In this document: piece after piece, positions 34,515 through 45,632 of the stretch
How positions within the stretch are numbered: the first letter of the stretch is position 1
How the letters are laid out: each line of letters starts with the position of its first letter
NCBI GenBank assembly: GCA_028554645.1
Contig: JAQOOI010000079.1
Location: forward strand, 1,736,001-1,800,000
From: Omphalotus guepiniiformis
Taxonomy: Eukaryota > Basidiomycota > Agaricomycetes > Agaricales > Omphalotaceae
Direction: 5' to 3'
Length of the DNA: 64,000 nucleotides
Position numbers and translations under genes: made by a program
The notes under the pieces: model-generated
Told to the model about the DNA's origin: nothing
The model's input: only the letters and a program-made list of their open reading frames with translations
The model's database searches: none

Positions 34515-36764
34515 TTCTGTATTATCCAGCGCGTCCACAAAGAGAAGGGCGTCCTCAGCCTAGGCCTCTGAGAATCCAACGGCGACGGCGACAAGTCGAC
34601 ATGTTATAGTTCTTCTTTTCAACGTTATAAAGCCGATGCTTAACGCGTCTTCACGCAATAGGTCATTGGTCATGGAAAGAGACATGGGAGCCGGTGATAC
34701 TCGATTTCACTTTTTGGTGTCAATGGTGCCTGCCGGCCAGCTGCCGGCTGCCGCGGCGAATACCAGCACTGTCTATTCGGATTTGCAATTGCTCTCTTCA
34801 AGCTCTTAATCTCAAGTTCAACGGCTATGAACACATTTACTACAGGGTATGTACATTCATACACAAGGGCAATGCTGAAGACCTCCAGAGGAATCCAAAG
34901 TAAGTAGTTTCCAGCTTTGTATTAAAGGTTGAACTCTTGGAAATTCAACCTCCGAGGAGAACCATACGCAGCCATACACGGTGTATTAGGGTACACCTCG
35001 AGCTCTCTCAAAAGTTCTATGAAAAAGGTGGATATCATGCTTTGAACACCCCAATCCCTCACTCCGTAAGTAACTGGCCCCTGTCAGCGCGGTTTAACGT
35101 TCAAACTGTTTAACACTTACATTGAGACTTTACTACTCAGCGTTCTGGAACATCTACGTATAGGCTTCGTCCGAGGTTTCAAGATGGTCAGCGGCCACCT
35201 TCTGCGCCGATGATTGAAGGCAAATTATACCGATTGTGAGATTACATAGTTCCGTTGCTATTTGGGTATCTCAAAACCGTCGCGTGCTCATGCAATGTGC
35301 AGTACTTCAAACTGCGGAGGCCCGCATCCTCACAGGGTAGAGGTAATAAGTTTGTATGATATATCTTCACCCCAAACAACCCTGAAGCTCAATATCGCTC
35401 TACCCGGTAGCTCACTGATCGCCGTATTTCGCGGCCAGGCGCCTGCGTCCGTCACTGCTCACGAAGGACCCTCGACCTGACCTCGCGTCCTAAGTTAAAT
35501 ATGTCAGTCCGGTCGAATAAACAATCTTGCTGCCGGATGACCAGCTATGGCCAGGTGCGCTCACGCGTGAGCCAAGCTTGTCATTTCGGGACGGAGGTTT
35601 TGAGAGGGTGTCCGGTTAACTTGTTCAATCTCGTCTATTGATTCTCAGGCTAACAAAGATTACAATCACACTGTGAGTTCACACTCACCATATAAGCTAG
35701 TTACGCTGCCTCGTGATACGACACAAAGTACAGGATGAGGCCCGGTGACGCCTTATCCTTCCACAGTTCTCCGGAGTAACTCAAGGAAGGCTCTTAGAAG
35801 TTTCGATAGGTCTGAAAGACTTCCCCGTGGAACGCCACTGAGTGGTGTAGGGTATGTAGTGCCAATAGCAGCTACTTGCGGACCTACATACAACCCTGGT
35901 CAGGGCATATGTACTCTGCAATCTGACCCGAAGGAGCATTCATAAAACCGACGGTTGACCTAAGCCCCCGTTGTACTTACGGCCTGCGTCGCTGCATGGT
36001 GGCCGTGCCGCACACTCTCTGCATGTCAACTGACTCCAGCTCATATTCTAGCCTAAAAGGCTAATCCTATGACGTTCAATGATATTATATAAGTAGCATG
36101 AGTACGGTACCTCAAATCACAAAGTATACGACTTAGCTGAGCCTGTGTACTACCGAGCCCCAAATAGATGCCTGAGGTAAACACACGGGGAACTCCAGTG
36201 CGTCACTCTACAGTACGTGTGCATATGTTAAGTAGTATGAATGCGTGCAAGTAAATGAGCCTGCGTAAATTGAAATTGAACGGAAGCGTCGATGCGAGGA
36301 CTCCGAATTTGAAAGACCGTTTAATGAAACAGCTGAAACAAAAGCAAACGCAAAAAGCAAAAACGAATGAAAAGAAAAGAGGTGAATCAGGATGAGGCTG
36401 AGACCTGAGCAAGAAGACGGATACTCGTGCGCTGTACATATGTACATTAATCGTCTGCGAGTATGAGTGTAAGTAAAGGTGCGGAATGGAAGGCTGCTAA
36501 GTAAAATCGGCGGGGCACAGGGGACAGACTCGGCCTCGTTGGGGCAGAAGCATCATTGATCCATTCGTGAGCAAGAGACAAGGAGTAGAAGCCAAAATAG
36601 AGTGGAAATGCCAAGGCCCAAATCTTAGCACGCGACCAAACCAGGCTTATTTCCAAGCGAGTTGCTAGGCATAGAGGGAAGAGGGAAGCGTATGTACACG
36701 CGCACGGACGTACGAAATCCTTGTTTCGGGGTATCCAATAAGCATCCACGGATTTGACGGGTTG
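34515..36764. other. Gene-poor region left of the LINE insertion
   Basis: About 2.2 kb with no recognisable gene. It has mixed composition and short open frames only. A perfect 14-nt palindrome, GCTCACGCGTGAGC, lies at 35559-35572. The sequence CTCGTGCGCTGTACATATGTA near 36426-36446 has a close counterpart near 38966-38986. Confidence 0.4.
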
Positions 36765-36780
36765 AAATTCGCTTCCCATT
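36765..36780. repeat. Target-site duplication, left copy
   Basis: AAATTCGCTTCCCATT, identical to 37954-37969 and directly abutting the poly(T) tract of the LINE. Confidence 0.9.
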
Positions 36781-37953
36781 TTTTTTCTTTTTTTTTTTTT
36801 TTTTTTTTTTTGGAGTAGCCTTTGTATAGCCGTTGACAGTCGCTCTCGGCGCCTTCTCCGGCTGGCGGTATTGACGAGGGATTGAACCTCATCGGGCATA
36901 TGTTCATAGAATATAGGTGCATAAATTTAATAAATTTTTTTATGTTTGATATCTCCCCGAGGAAATGCGATTACGCACTGGGTGTGGGACTCGATGTAGA
37001 CACGCGACTTGCTTGCGTCGTGTTTTGTACAGCGCTGGCTTAGGGGGTCTCCTTACCTTCTAACTTACCTCTCACGTACCCCCGTCTGCCTCCGCTGGTC
37101 TGTCTCTATACCCACTAAAACCCCGGTGTTCGTTACCCAGTCATTCGGAAGATTAGCTTCGTTAGCCAGGACATTCTTCCAGGTCGCTTTGACCAAACCT
37201 TTACTAAGGGCTTTACGTTCGTATTTCTTATTCGTCATCCGGCGGTCCAGTGTTAGCCTGTCGTTCATCGTTGCCATCCATCGGTTTGTTATTTCACGGT
37301 CCGTTTTCGTTTTATTGTCTTGGTTGATCACCCGTTCACATCTTATTCGCCAGATGAGGTGTGCCGATTCGGATATGATTATGCGCCACAATCTTGCTGC
37401 GCCTATGTCTGTCCTTTTCGTAGCAGGGTTCGTGAAGGTAGCTAGGCCAGCTCCGATTATTCCTCCTATGTTTGGTCGTTCCCAGATCGCGGAGAATTTG
37501 TTCTGCCATAGATTTCCAGCGAGGTTCCAGATGAGGTCTTGCCCTGGAGATGAACATTGGGCTAATATGTGCGTCATGGATTCTAGATCATCATTGCAGT
37601 GGGTGCAGTACGCCCTCTTTTGCAGTTCCGGAGACAGGCTATCTCGGAGCCACAGGTTTCCTACCATGTATGCGTCATGGGCGGTCATCCATAAGAATTG
37701 TCTGCACTTCCTGGAGAGGTCTCTATTCCGTATGGCCTTCCATATCGCTTCATTTGTTGGCGAGAAGCCGAAGATTTCCTGGGCTTCTTCTCGGGTTCGT
37801 TGGAGGTTTTGTGCCGTACGTGCTCGTTGTTGTGGTTCACTCTGGGGCAGGTACGTTTTTATCGCCTGATATGCCAGTGACTGTGTCATTTTGGACAACT
37901 TTGCTCCGGAAAGGCTTAGGTTCGGATCAACAGAGAGGTCGAGTTCATCCTGC
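36781..37953 (-). mobile_element. 5'-truncated non-LTR retrotransposon (LINE) insertion
   Basis: The insertion is bounded by perfect 16-bp target-site duplications (36765-36780 and 37954-37969). The minus-strand 3' end carries a poly(A) tail, seen on the plus strand as a 31-nt T tract with one C at 36781-36811. About 250 nt of 3' UTR separate the tail from the stop codon of the element's open frame. Only the C-terminal end of the ORF2-type protein remains, so reverse transcription stopped early. The 1173-bp length, intact frame and perfect duplications point to a fairly recent event. Restoring the empty site joins CGCTTCCCATT to AAAACAGC. Confidence 0.92.
37065..37953 (-). pseudogene. C-terminal fragment of LINE ORF2 (post-RNase H zinc-binding region)
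   Basis: About 295 residues are open from the truncation point to the stop at 37065. The order of motifs fits the C-terminal tail of Agaricomycete LINE ORF2 proteins: NEAIWKAIRNRDLSRKCRQF, LWMTAHDAYMVGNLWL, the zinc-knuckle-like CTHCNDDLESMTHILAQC, LWRIIISESAHLIWRIRCER, RWMATMNDRLTLDRR and a terminal WVTNTGVLVGIETD. Reverse transcriptase and endonuclease are absent. An in-frame ATG just inside the duplicated site makes it look like a small gene, but it is a dead fragment. Confidence 0.88.
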
Positions 37954-37969
37954 AAATTCGCTTCCCATT
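37954..37969. repeat. Target-site duplication, right copy
   Basis: AAATTCGCTTCCCATT, the direct repeat of 36765-36780, at the truncated 5' side of the LINE. Confidence 0.9.
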
Positions 37970-39963
37970 AAAACAGCATGAGTCAAGAACATTGGCGGGA
38001 ACTTGCGAAAATCGTGCAGGGAACCTTCCTGGGTGCGCATCTACGTAGGCTTTAGCACGATTCATTGTCCGACCAGCCCAACCAAGGAGACGATGAGTCG
38101 TATTCATCTCGCTGTCGGCCTTGTATTCGTGTTGGCGACCGAAATGAACACAACTATTCCAGCCAGATTCCAGCAACCAGAATGCATCCCAGCCACCAGA
38201 CTCTATGAATGATGTAGATCAGTTCGCCCTAGAGGTTCAATCGCGACATATAGTTCTTCATCCCAGTTCGAATATCGATCTAGAGCTATTGTATCAATAT
38301 AGACTGAGGATGACAGAGAAATGAGACGAAGAAACTCGAACTCACATCTACGACCACCCACAGTCGGGGATGATCTATGTATCCTAGCATTGTCGCGAGC
38401 TTGATGACCCTACGCAATATCGATATGTATCACCGCGCCTCCTTCCAGATTGGCAATTCTGAATTCTGAATTCTAATGGACATTCAAACAAAGAGATCCG
38501 AGAGTGCGAATCAAGACTCTTCTAATCAAGCTCAAATTCCTTCTTCATTCGCATGCCGCTATTTCCTGACAGAGTGAAGAATGAATGATGCATGAAACAT
38601 TAGTGCGAGGGAGAGGGAGGAGTAGCATATGATGACTAATACCGTAATGGCTTCCACGTGCTCTACTGTATCAGCACTCAAGCGCTCAACGGGCGCTAGT
38701 AAGCCTACCTACAGAAGGCTACTACAGTCTACAGAAAATTTGTAAGTTCTGAAAACAATTTCCCGTTCTTTTTTACGAGTTAATAATACCCAATGACGGA
38801 AGTACATGTCAATCGACTTCCAGCTCCATGTATACGGGTTGACGAATTTCGAAAGGGAAAATGCATCGAGTGTTGAACGTGACGAAAGATGAGATCGACA
38901 TTGACCATAATTCTATTCTATTCTATTCTGAAGATTGAAAGATTGAGAGATTGAGAGATTGAATGCTCGTGCGTTGTACATATGTATGTAATGTAAAAGT
39001 AAAATAAAAACGTCTAACGAATATGCAAGGTGTCAAGTATGCTGCCACTGGCAAGTACGTGAAAAGGTTGGTACTACCCAACTAATTACTAACTAACTAA
39101 CAAGGAAGGAATTCGAAGGAAGGAAGGGTATAAACGGCAATCTGGACAGGAAATAAGTAGAAGGAAAACCAGGGAATCGGGGATCCTGATAGTACTATAA
39201 GTGCAAAAAAAATAAGGCATGACGAAAGACATCCAAGAAGGTCGAAAAATCCAATGTGCATAGTATAATCCAGCGTCACAATGAATCTGAAGAGGGAAGA
39301 GAAGAATGAAAACCAGAAAAAGTATGTATGTATGTATGTATGTATGTATGTAGCCAAAACACAGTTCTGCGTGGAGGATTTAATCCGGGTTGAAATCGAA
39401 ATCATGAAGTAAAAGAGTGGAAGGAAGGAAAGAACGAAAGAAAGGAATGAAAGAAAAACCCCGAAACTCCACCACGCGAACACTGGGCCAATCCTTTTCC
39501 CAGCAACTCACATATCAACCTCGTCAAAGTGCACCAGGGTCCCCCGCGTCATCACACACACACATATACAAGTAAGGGGTGTGTGTACACTTCAACCCCA
39601 AGTCCAATCCAATCCAATCCAATCCATCCTTTTCACCTCCTACGCGTCAAACGCAGACTCCAAACCAGAACCCCCCTCATACTGCCTTTTTCAAAGGCAA
39701 ACTGAAACACAACACGACGAAAAAGATCATACAACACATCACACCCTCCTCCTCCTCCCTCCGCTCCCTCCTACTTTCATTTTGAATTCTGATACACATT
39801 TCACGGCTCACAGCGTTCTCCTGGGTCTCCTGGATCCCCGTGGATGATCGGTGTTGACGAGAGACATAGTAGAGCTTCAGGGGGAACAAGGGAGGGAGAG
39901 AGGGAGAGAGGGAGAGAGGAAGAGGAAGAGAAATCAACGAACGAACGGAGATCAAACACACGA
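37970..39963. other. Gene-poor region rich in simple repeats
   Basis: About 2 kb with no recognisable gene. It holds (TTCTA)n near 38911-38927, a GATTGAGA-like run near 38937-38962, (TATG)n at 39323-39352, (AATCC)n near 39602-39626 and a (GAGAGG)-type run near 39890-39920. The right end is the 3' flank of the glycosyltransferase gene. Confidence 0.6.
39323..39352. repeat. (TATG)n microsatellite
   Basis: Seven and a half uninterrupted TATG units. Confidence 0.95.
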
Positions 39964-41891
39964 TCATCGTTTTAACGTGTCCCAAATCGTTCGAACCAGC
40001 GTATCAGCATCCACAGATAAATCATGTCCTCGTTCATTGCTATTCGGTGAATTCATAGAAAGGTTTTCGATCTCTGTCGAGGATAGTTTTCTGTGCAGAC
40101 AAAAAGAGAGAGCGAAATTAGCACCACTGAGATATATGTACGAACCCTCAACGAAAGAGAGTTCTAACGCCGAGAAACTGTTTTGAATAATCTCACCGAT
40201 TACCAGACCAAGCGATATATGTCATCCCAAGAGACTTTGCTATAACCTGTCTTTCGTGCGAAGCAGTGTTTGGTGGGAAGAGTTCTATGACAGTCGTTTC
40301 GGGTGATGGGCGGAGGAATACTCCGTCGAGGATGTCCGGTCCTTGTGCGCTGATGATAACCTGGCAAGGCCAGATTAATTCTATGACTCACACGACCAGC
40401 AAGGAAGTGGGGATACTCACATTCGATCTGACAACAGCCCCTAGTCTCTCACCCCATTCCATATTACCATCCTTATCCACAGCCTCAACGACATTAACCT
40501 CAACCCTCTCTTCCTCCCCTTTCTTCCTCAACACCCGCACAAGATTCTCATGATCCCGCTCACTCACCGCACCCTTCCTATACACATACGTCACACCCCT
40601 CTTCTCCTCCACCCTCGTCCACCTCCTCGCATCCCTCGGCTTCGAAGAAGGTTCATCATAAACCTCAAAAAACACCGCCAAGTTCCTCCGTATGGGTTCC
40701 CACCAATACTCCGACGCCGCTTCCGCAAGCTCAAGCACACTCATCAACCCAGTCACACCACCCACTTCGTAATCAGCTACAACCACGCGTTCAAGAACGT
40801 ACGGAACCTGAAGGTCCATGTAATCAGCCCAGTCTTCTTTGTAGAGTATACCCATTTGAGGGAAAGCGGATTTAGCTAGGAACGGGTGAAACCCTGTGTC
40901 CGAGCGTTGACGTGGGAGCCAGTACTCTGGGACGTGGTTCCGATTGTAGTCGGGGTCGGAGAAGACGGGTGTATGAGGAAATACGAGGCGGGAGGGGGGT
41001 GGGAGGGAGGTACGCCCGTTTATGGGGATTGAAGGGTGAAGGGTTGAATAGAGGGACCAGAGGGTTAAGAGAGTCGTATTTTCTGTTTGAATGATGAGTG
41101 AGATATTATACTTATATACGAGCATTAGAACATACGAGGTATTGAGTTGGGGCTAATCCAGGTTACGCCTCGCATTCTACAGTAATTTTGTAAGAAACGA
41201 ATTGACATGAGAAGAATAAACTCGCATTCTTCCGCCGTATTGTCCTATTGTACTTTTGGCAGCTTCAGTTGAGATAACTTCCCACTTGCTTTCCCGAGGA
41301 ATCGATATAAGGTTGGTGCTAGGAAACGATTCTGGATGGTCCGTAACAATATATACCGTCCAGTTCGATATAATGACTTGATCTAGCATCGTATAACCTG
41401 TGAATACATTAGACACTCTATAACCAGTTTCATGTTATGATCCTGATACACATACCAGGGACATGCTTCAACAACGTCGTCTTCGGAACCTGTTCACCCC
41501 ATCTCCAAAACCCTTCCCGAACGCTAGGCTCATCAGTTGGCGGCCAAAGCGATTCTCTCTGTGCTTTTCCCATCCACATAGACATGTGTTCACCAACACC
41601 AAGCTCCTGCCCAGCATCAACATCCTCACTCGCCGCCTGACCCGGATACCAGCTCCAATTCCCAAAGATGATATCATCTACACGATCTCGCCAACCAGGC
41701 GGTCGTCTCCCATCCCTCAACAGCTCACGCGGGCTAAACCCAAGCTTCAAAAGAACCTGTCGTTGCGCAGTCACCGCATCAATACCGAAATATTCCACAG
41801 ACGTGTCGAAATTGAAGGCGAGCGTGAAGAGAACTAGAGAGAATATGAGAAGAATGAGTTCTCGCCGAGTCGGAGGGGCCGTCCACCTCAT
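39964..41891 (-). CDS. GT61-like glycosyltransferase, type II membrane protein
   Basis: Likely a Golgi glycosyltransferase of the DUF563/GT61-related group. The start at 41891 gives MRWTAPPTRRELILLIFSLV with a signal anchor (LILLIFSLVLFTLAFNF), then a stem with NWSWYPG. After introns come LLKHVPGYTMLDQ, WTVYIVTDHPESFP and EYWLPRQRSDTGFHPFLAKS. Then QMGILYKEDWADYMDLQVPY and VLERVVVADYEVGG follow, as in basidiomycete GT61-like proteins. Near the C-terminus, Q-rich exons encode the VVISAQGPDILDGV-type region (nucleotide-binding side) and the last exon ends VRTIWDTLKR with TGA at 39964-39966. About six exons. Donor and acceptor are not determined. Confidence 0.75.
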
Positions 41892-42896
41892 GAAAGTGGA
41901 AGAGAAGAGAAAGAAGAGTTTGGCGGAACTGCAGTGAAAGTCTGGAAGAATCTATTTTTGCATGACGCAAACCAGACGCAAAACGGAGTCTGATTTCTGC
42001 TTGTTTCAGACGTTGCAATTTTGCTTAAATTTCAAATAAATCATTCAATGGCAACGGTCTCTTCGTTGATTTTCTACTGAAAGATTGTATGAAGCCTTGC
42101 GTGGCAGGCACGAGCAGGCACGACGAGCCAAGCATCCCAACTGGAGCGCAACTTACATATATCAATTCAAACAGGACAGGTGCAATTGATACTAATCACG
42201 ATGAAGGTGAAACTATTCTCCCCGTATCAGCACCTATCACCTTGATAAAACTTTTCCAGAGAAACTCCGTGCGGTGGTCGGGACTTGGCGGTCGCGCAAG
42301 TCGTAAAATGGCAAGCAACGAGCGCCACATATGAATTACGTACTTTACCAGATTATCGAAGCAAGCGCACTGTGCGGCTGTTCGCCTCTGTTCGCCTGGA
42401 ACTTTTCTTTTCTATTTTCTGGAGCCTCGCTTTGAACCTTCTTCTGACCACTGTTGCCCTCGTTCGAAGGCTGTTCTCATCAAGACAAGTCTGACAAGAT
42501 GCAAGATAACACCTCGAAAACATAGCCCTTTTGTCAATCTAAAAAAACACTGATGATCGACTCAGGACGAACAACATGGACGATTCGGAGTCAGCGGTGG
42601 ATATTCTAATCTCTTCGACGCGACGGGGGTTGCTTCGAACTAATAACCGTTATGGAGCATCACTGTTCTTATACATGAAGAGTCAAAATGACATGCGTGG
42701 GACGGCATTGAAGTTCAATTCGTTCAACAAGACTCGTTTCACTCTCCCCATCATTCAGACGAGCTTCAGACTGGATTCGTCGTCTTGACTCTTCAGCAAG
42801 TATACCCGATCTCAATTCGTCTATCTCACTTCGTAGAAACGCTCAAATACACCAGGTCCTTGTAAAGCCACTTTCCTTTCAACCAACGTACCAAGT
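41892..42896. other. Divergent intergenic, GT61-like / CoA-binding gene
   Basis: About 1 kb. A 70-residue open frame at 42576-42788 on the plus strand (MDDSESAVDILISSTRRGLL...) has no recognised family and is too short to call. Confidence 0.45.
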
Positions 42897-43629
42897 ATGA
42901 TCCTCTCATTCACTCGCAATCTTTTTCTCTACACAACCGCCGCACTTTATCTCTATTCATCATCCGCATCCGTCAACGCACTATCCATTCCCTCCGAAAT
43001 CATCTTGGAGAACCTCAACCACAAGAGAGATTTGTTCCTATCTGCATCGAAATTCGCTGTGTATGGTGCTTCGGACGATGAGGACGCACTCGGGACACGA
43101 GTACGTCGAGCCAACCCGACATATCTTGTACGTCGAACTGACTCTAGGCTAATGTAATACAGGTTTTCAAGGATTTGTTAGAACACGGAAAGGATGTCGT
43201 GCCTATAAACCCGGTCAGCCATCTTCACCCGATACTAACACCCACGACACTTCGAATTTGCATTAACACCCTTCGTCCGCCCAGTTCTCATCTACCTCTC
43301 AAGGCATACACTGTCTCCAATCCTTCTCCGAACTATCCGACCCTACAAAAACAGCAATATCAATCACATCACATCCTTCCGTTCGTCCCTCTCCCTTTCA
43401 AAGTTTTTCTCCTTCGCTGACAATCAACCCACCACAGATCGCCCTCGAAATCATCCTCGAAGCCCAGAATTACGGTGTACACCTCATATGGCTTCACCCC
43501 AGCGGACCGAGCACCTCAGAGTCAGAGTCAGAGTCGAAAGACGATGACTGGGGTCGAGTACTTCAGTACTTGAATGCACATCCTGAGATGTCCGCCAAAG
43601 TCTTTTACTCTCCTACTAGGCGTCCTTGA
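42897..43629 (+). CDS. CoA-binding-domain (Rossmann) protein with N-terminal leader
   Basis: Spliced by eye into four exons. The start at 42897 gives MILSFTRNLFLYTTAALYLY, a hydrophobic leader (mitochondrial, or a signal peptide ending near SASVNA). The core fits the CoA_binding_2 fold: KFAVYGASDDEDALGTR then VFKDLLEHGKDVVPINP (the GAS loop and the second strand). An exon starting after the GCCCAG acceptor at about 43284 gives GIHCLQSFSELSDPTKTAIS plus ITSHPS. The last exon gives IALEIILEAQNYGVHLIWLH, PSGP, a Ser/Glu run and the end FYSPTRRP with TGA at 43627-43629. Relatives bind CoA or nucleotides, but the metabolic role is unknown. Confidence 0.72.
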
Positions 43630-43934
43630 CACGGAGATAAACGACCACCGACCACAACTGAGTATGGGGAATGGATATGAACAGTCAACAGAGTCGAAGT
43701 CGGTGAGAGCACGCCGTAGAGTCGGGAAGGAAGGTGTTGATGCCGGTCCTCAGCCTTCACAGCTGGTACCTGTACCATTGGACGATTAGAAGCAGGGCCT
43801 AGTCATCGTGTGGCTGGCCGTACATTGAAACGGTGTACATGCTCTTAAAGATGATGTGTACAACTTTTAATTAATTTCAGGCAAAATAGACGGTCAACAG
43901 GTTATGGCTGTGGTCACATCCCAATAAAATGTCA
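43630..43934. other. Intergenic before tRNA-Gly
   Basis: About 300 nt of 3' flank. An alternative frame stays open to 43789, but it does not follow the CoA-binding frame. Confidence 0.4.
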
Positions 43935-44022
43935 GCATTAATGGGGTAGTGGTAACCTGGGTCGTTGCCATGTGATCAACGGTCAAGCTCGACCCGCCGG
44001 GGGTTCGATTCCCTCTTAATGC
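43935..44022 (+). tRNA. tRNA-Gly(GCC) with 18-nt intron
   Basis: The acceptor stem GCATTAA/TTAATGC pairs perfectly over 7 bp. The D arm is GGG-TAGTGGTAA-CCT, the anticodon stem GGTCG/CGACC, and the T arm GGGGG-TTCGATT-CCCTC with one G-U pair. The anticodon loop reads TT-GCC-A, followed by an intron (about TGTGATCAACGGTCAAGC) at the canonical position 37/38. The internal B box GGTTCGATTCC is present, and a T-run (TTTATTTTTCTT) about 24 nt downstream could serve as the RNA polymerase III terminator. Confidence 0.9.
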
Positions 44023-44507
44023 ATGAACAGTGTTCATATTAACTTTATTTTTCTTGAATCCTCACTGATACGTTATATTAGTACCATGTACCTACTAATG
44101 AGGCTTATTGGCCACGTTGTAAAAATGGTTTCGTATTGCTAACTTCTCCAAACCATGCTCCACTGAGGCTGGGACAAACTATGAATAGAAGTCTCAGTGG
44201 ACCGCTCGGCGCTGACACCACTGTAAGTGCCCAATAAACGGCTGGAGCAGGTGGAATATTTTGTACGTATGTAGCAAGGCTTGGCGATTTTATATCGAAG
44301 CAAAAGTACTCTGCAAGCGTGCGGCTAATAAGCTCAACTCTAAGTTAAGTGCATTGAAGTGCATTTTTCTTTCATGCAATTACAGAAGTAAACCTTTCCA
44401 ATGATACGAATTCGAGGTCGACAATGCACACGCGATGTAATCAACAGTTCTCGAATTTTGTAGCGACAAGAAGCCGTGAGCCGCCGTGTCTCATTTCTGA
44501 AACAATC
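44023..44507. other. Intergenic, tRNA to SDH5
   Basis: About 485 nt with no recognised gene. It includes the 3' flank of the SDH5 gene. Confidence 0.45.
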
Positions 44508-45055
44508 TCAGAGCGCAGGCATCCGCCGGACCACCTTGCCTTCGTTCCGTGCGTGCACTCTAAGTTTCTCGAGAAGAGCGGTATTAGCCCATCGTTCAGG
44601 TGGTGTACGTTTGCCTGTTGCCCAATAGTATAAATCCCAATCTAGCTCGTCCAGAAGCTTGAAACAATCGCATGAGATTAACCCGAAAGAAGAAGATAAA
44701 CCACCCAAGCAAGCAAGCGTACCTTGTCATACTCCTTTAACTCTTCAAAGCTCATAGTTGCAAGGTGATCCCTAGCGAACGTACTAAGAAGAAGATCACT
44801 TTCTAGGGTCCCTCGTTTTCGAGATTGATAGACAAGTCGTGCACGGAGTGTATCGATTGATTCGTTGGGACGTTCCAAGGGTGTTGGAGGTGGGAGATCT
44901 CCTGGTGTTGTCGTCGAAGCGAGATGTTCTGGTGTATGTGGAAGTGGCCAGGGATCAGCTCGACGGATGGATGATGTGGAAAGGAGGTGTCGAGTGAAAT
45001 GCCCTGTGGACCGTGAGCAGCGTGAAAGTGCACGCAAGGAGGTTAAGGAGAACAT
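44508..45055 (-). CDS. SDH5: Succinate dehydrogenase assembly factor 2 (SDH5/SDHAF2)
   Basis: A mitochondrial matrix factor needed for covalent FAD attachment to Sdh1 of complex II. Exon 1 is 44723-45055, starting [20 protein letters not shown], a basic Ser-rich import leader. It continues with [35 protein letters not shown] (the conserved RARLxYxSRKRGxLExDLLL block) and [11 protein letters not shown]. Exon 2 (44508-44657) adds [20 protein letters not shown] and [11 protein letters not shown]. The intron uses GTACGC donor and TCAAG acceptor. About 161 residues in all, normal for the family. Confidence 0.93.
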
Positions 45056-45632
45056 TGCGTGGTGGTCCGTGCGCTGGTGTTCCGGCGGTAAAGGTGAGTA
45101 ATTACATCGCAGAATGAAATAGGAAGGTTATTCCCACGAACCCTATAACGATCGTTCCTGTTACTTTCCTGCTTCGTCTCCGCCGCGGCGGCGTGGAGCT
45201 GACCAAAAATTCCAGAAGCAATTGACTCTGAGGTCTATCTCAGCCTGTGCTGGGATTAAGACTCCATCTCGTATGAAGACAGTGGTCTGCCAGTGGTCTG
45301 CCCGGTCAGCGTCGCTCGGTTCGGACCTGGTTACCGCGCTAACTGGCGTCTCGGCAAGGTTTCTTCAGGGTTTCCTTGAGAGATCTCCATTCCAATGATG
45401 TGCATTATCCATCTTGCAAGGGTGCAGTAGTATTGTACTAACAATGATCATACACGTCAACGAATCTGACGCGGCAGTTCGCGAAACAAACTTGAAGACC
45501 TTTCATGTAATAAAAACGCGCCGCGGACATTCAAACTCAAACTCAACTGGGGACTTAAAATAATACTTAAGTTACTTACTGACTCGCTGACTCGAACCAT
45601 TCAGTGGCGTAACCTATAAACCTCAAGAAAAC
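45056..45632. other. Divergent intergenic, SDH5 / SR protein
   Basis: About 580 nt between divergent genes. A short CAGTGGTCTGCC tandem pair lies near 45284-45303. No gene was recognised. Confidence 0.45.

Noticed and set aside
35559..35572. Perfect palindrome GCTCACGCGTGAGC as a possible operator or replication site
   Set aside because: A single 14-nt palindrome in gene-poor DNA with no neighbouring gene or second copy is not enough to call a site.
36447..36899. 150-residue minus-strand open frame with a poly-lysine run
   Set aside because: It reads through the LINE poly(A) tail (AAA codons) into flanking sequence. The frame crosses the insertion boundary, so it cannot be a native gene.
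37009..37869. 286-residue plus-strand open frame
   Set aside because: It is antisense to the LINE ORF2 fragment, which carries the recognisable motifs.
39851..40186. 111-residue plus-strand frame with RERGREGERKRKR
   Set aside because: It is a translation of a GAGAGG-type simple repeat at the GT61-like gene 3' end, not a basic protein.
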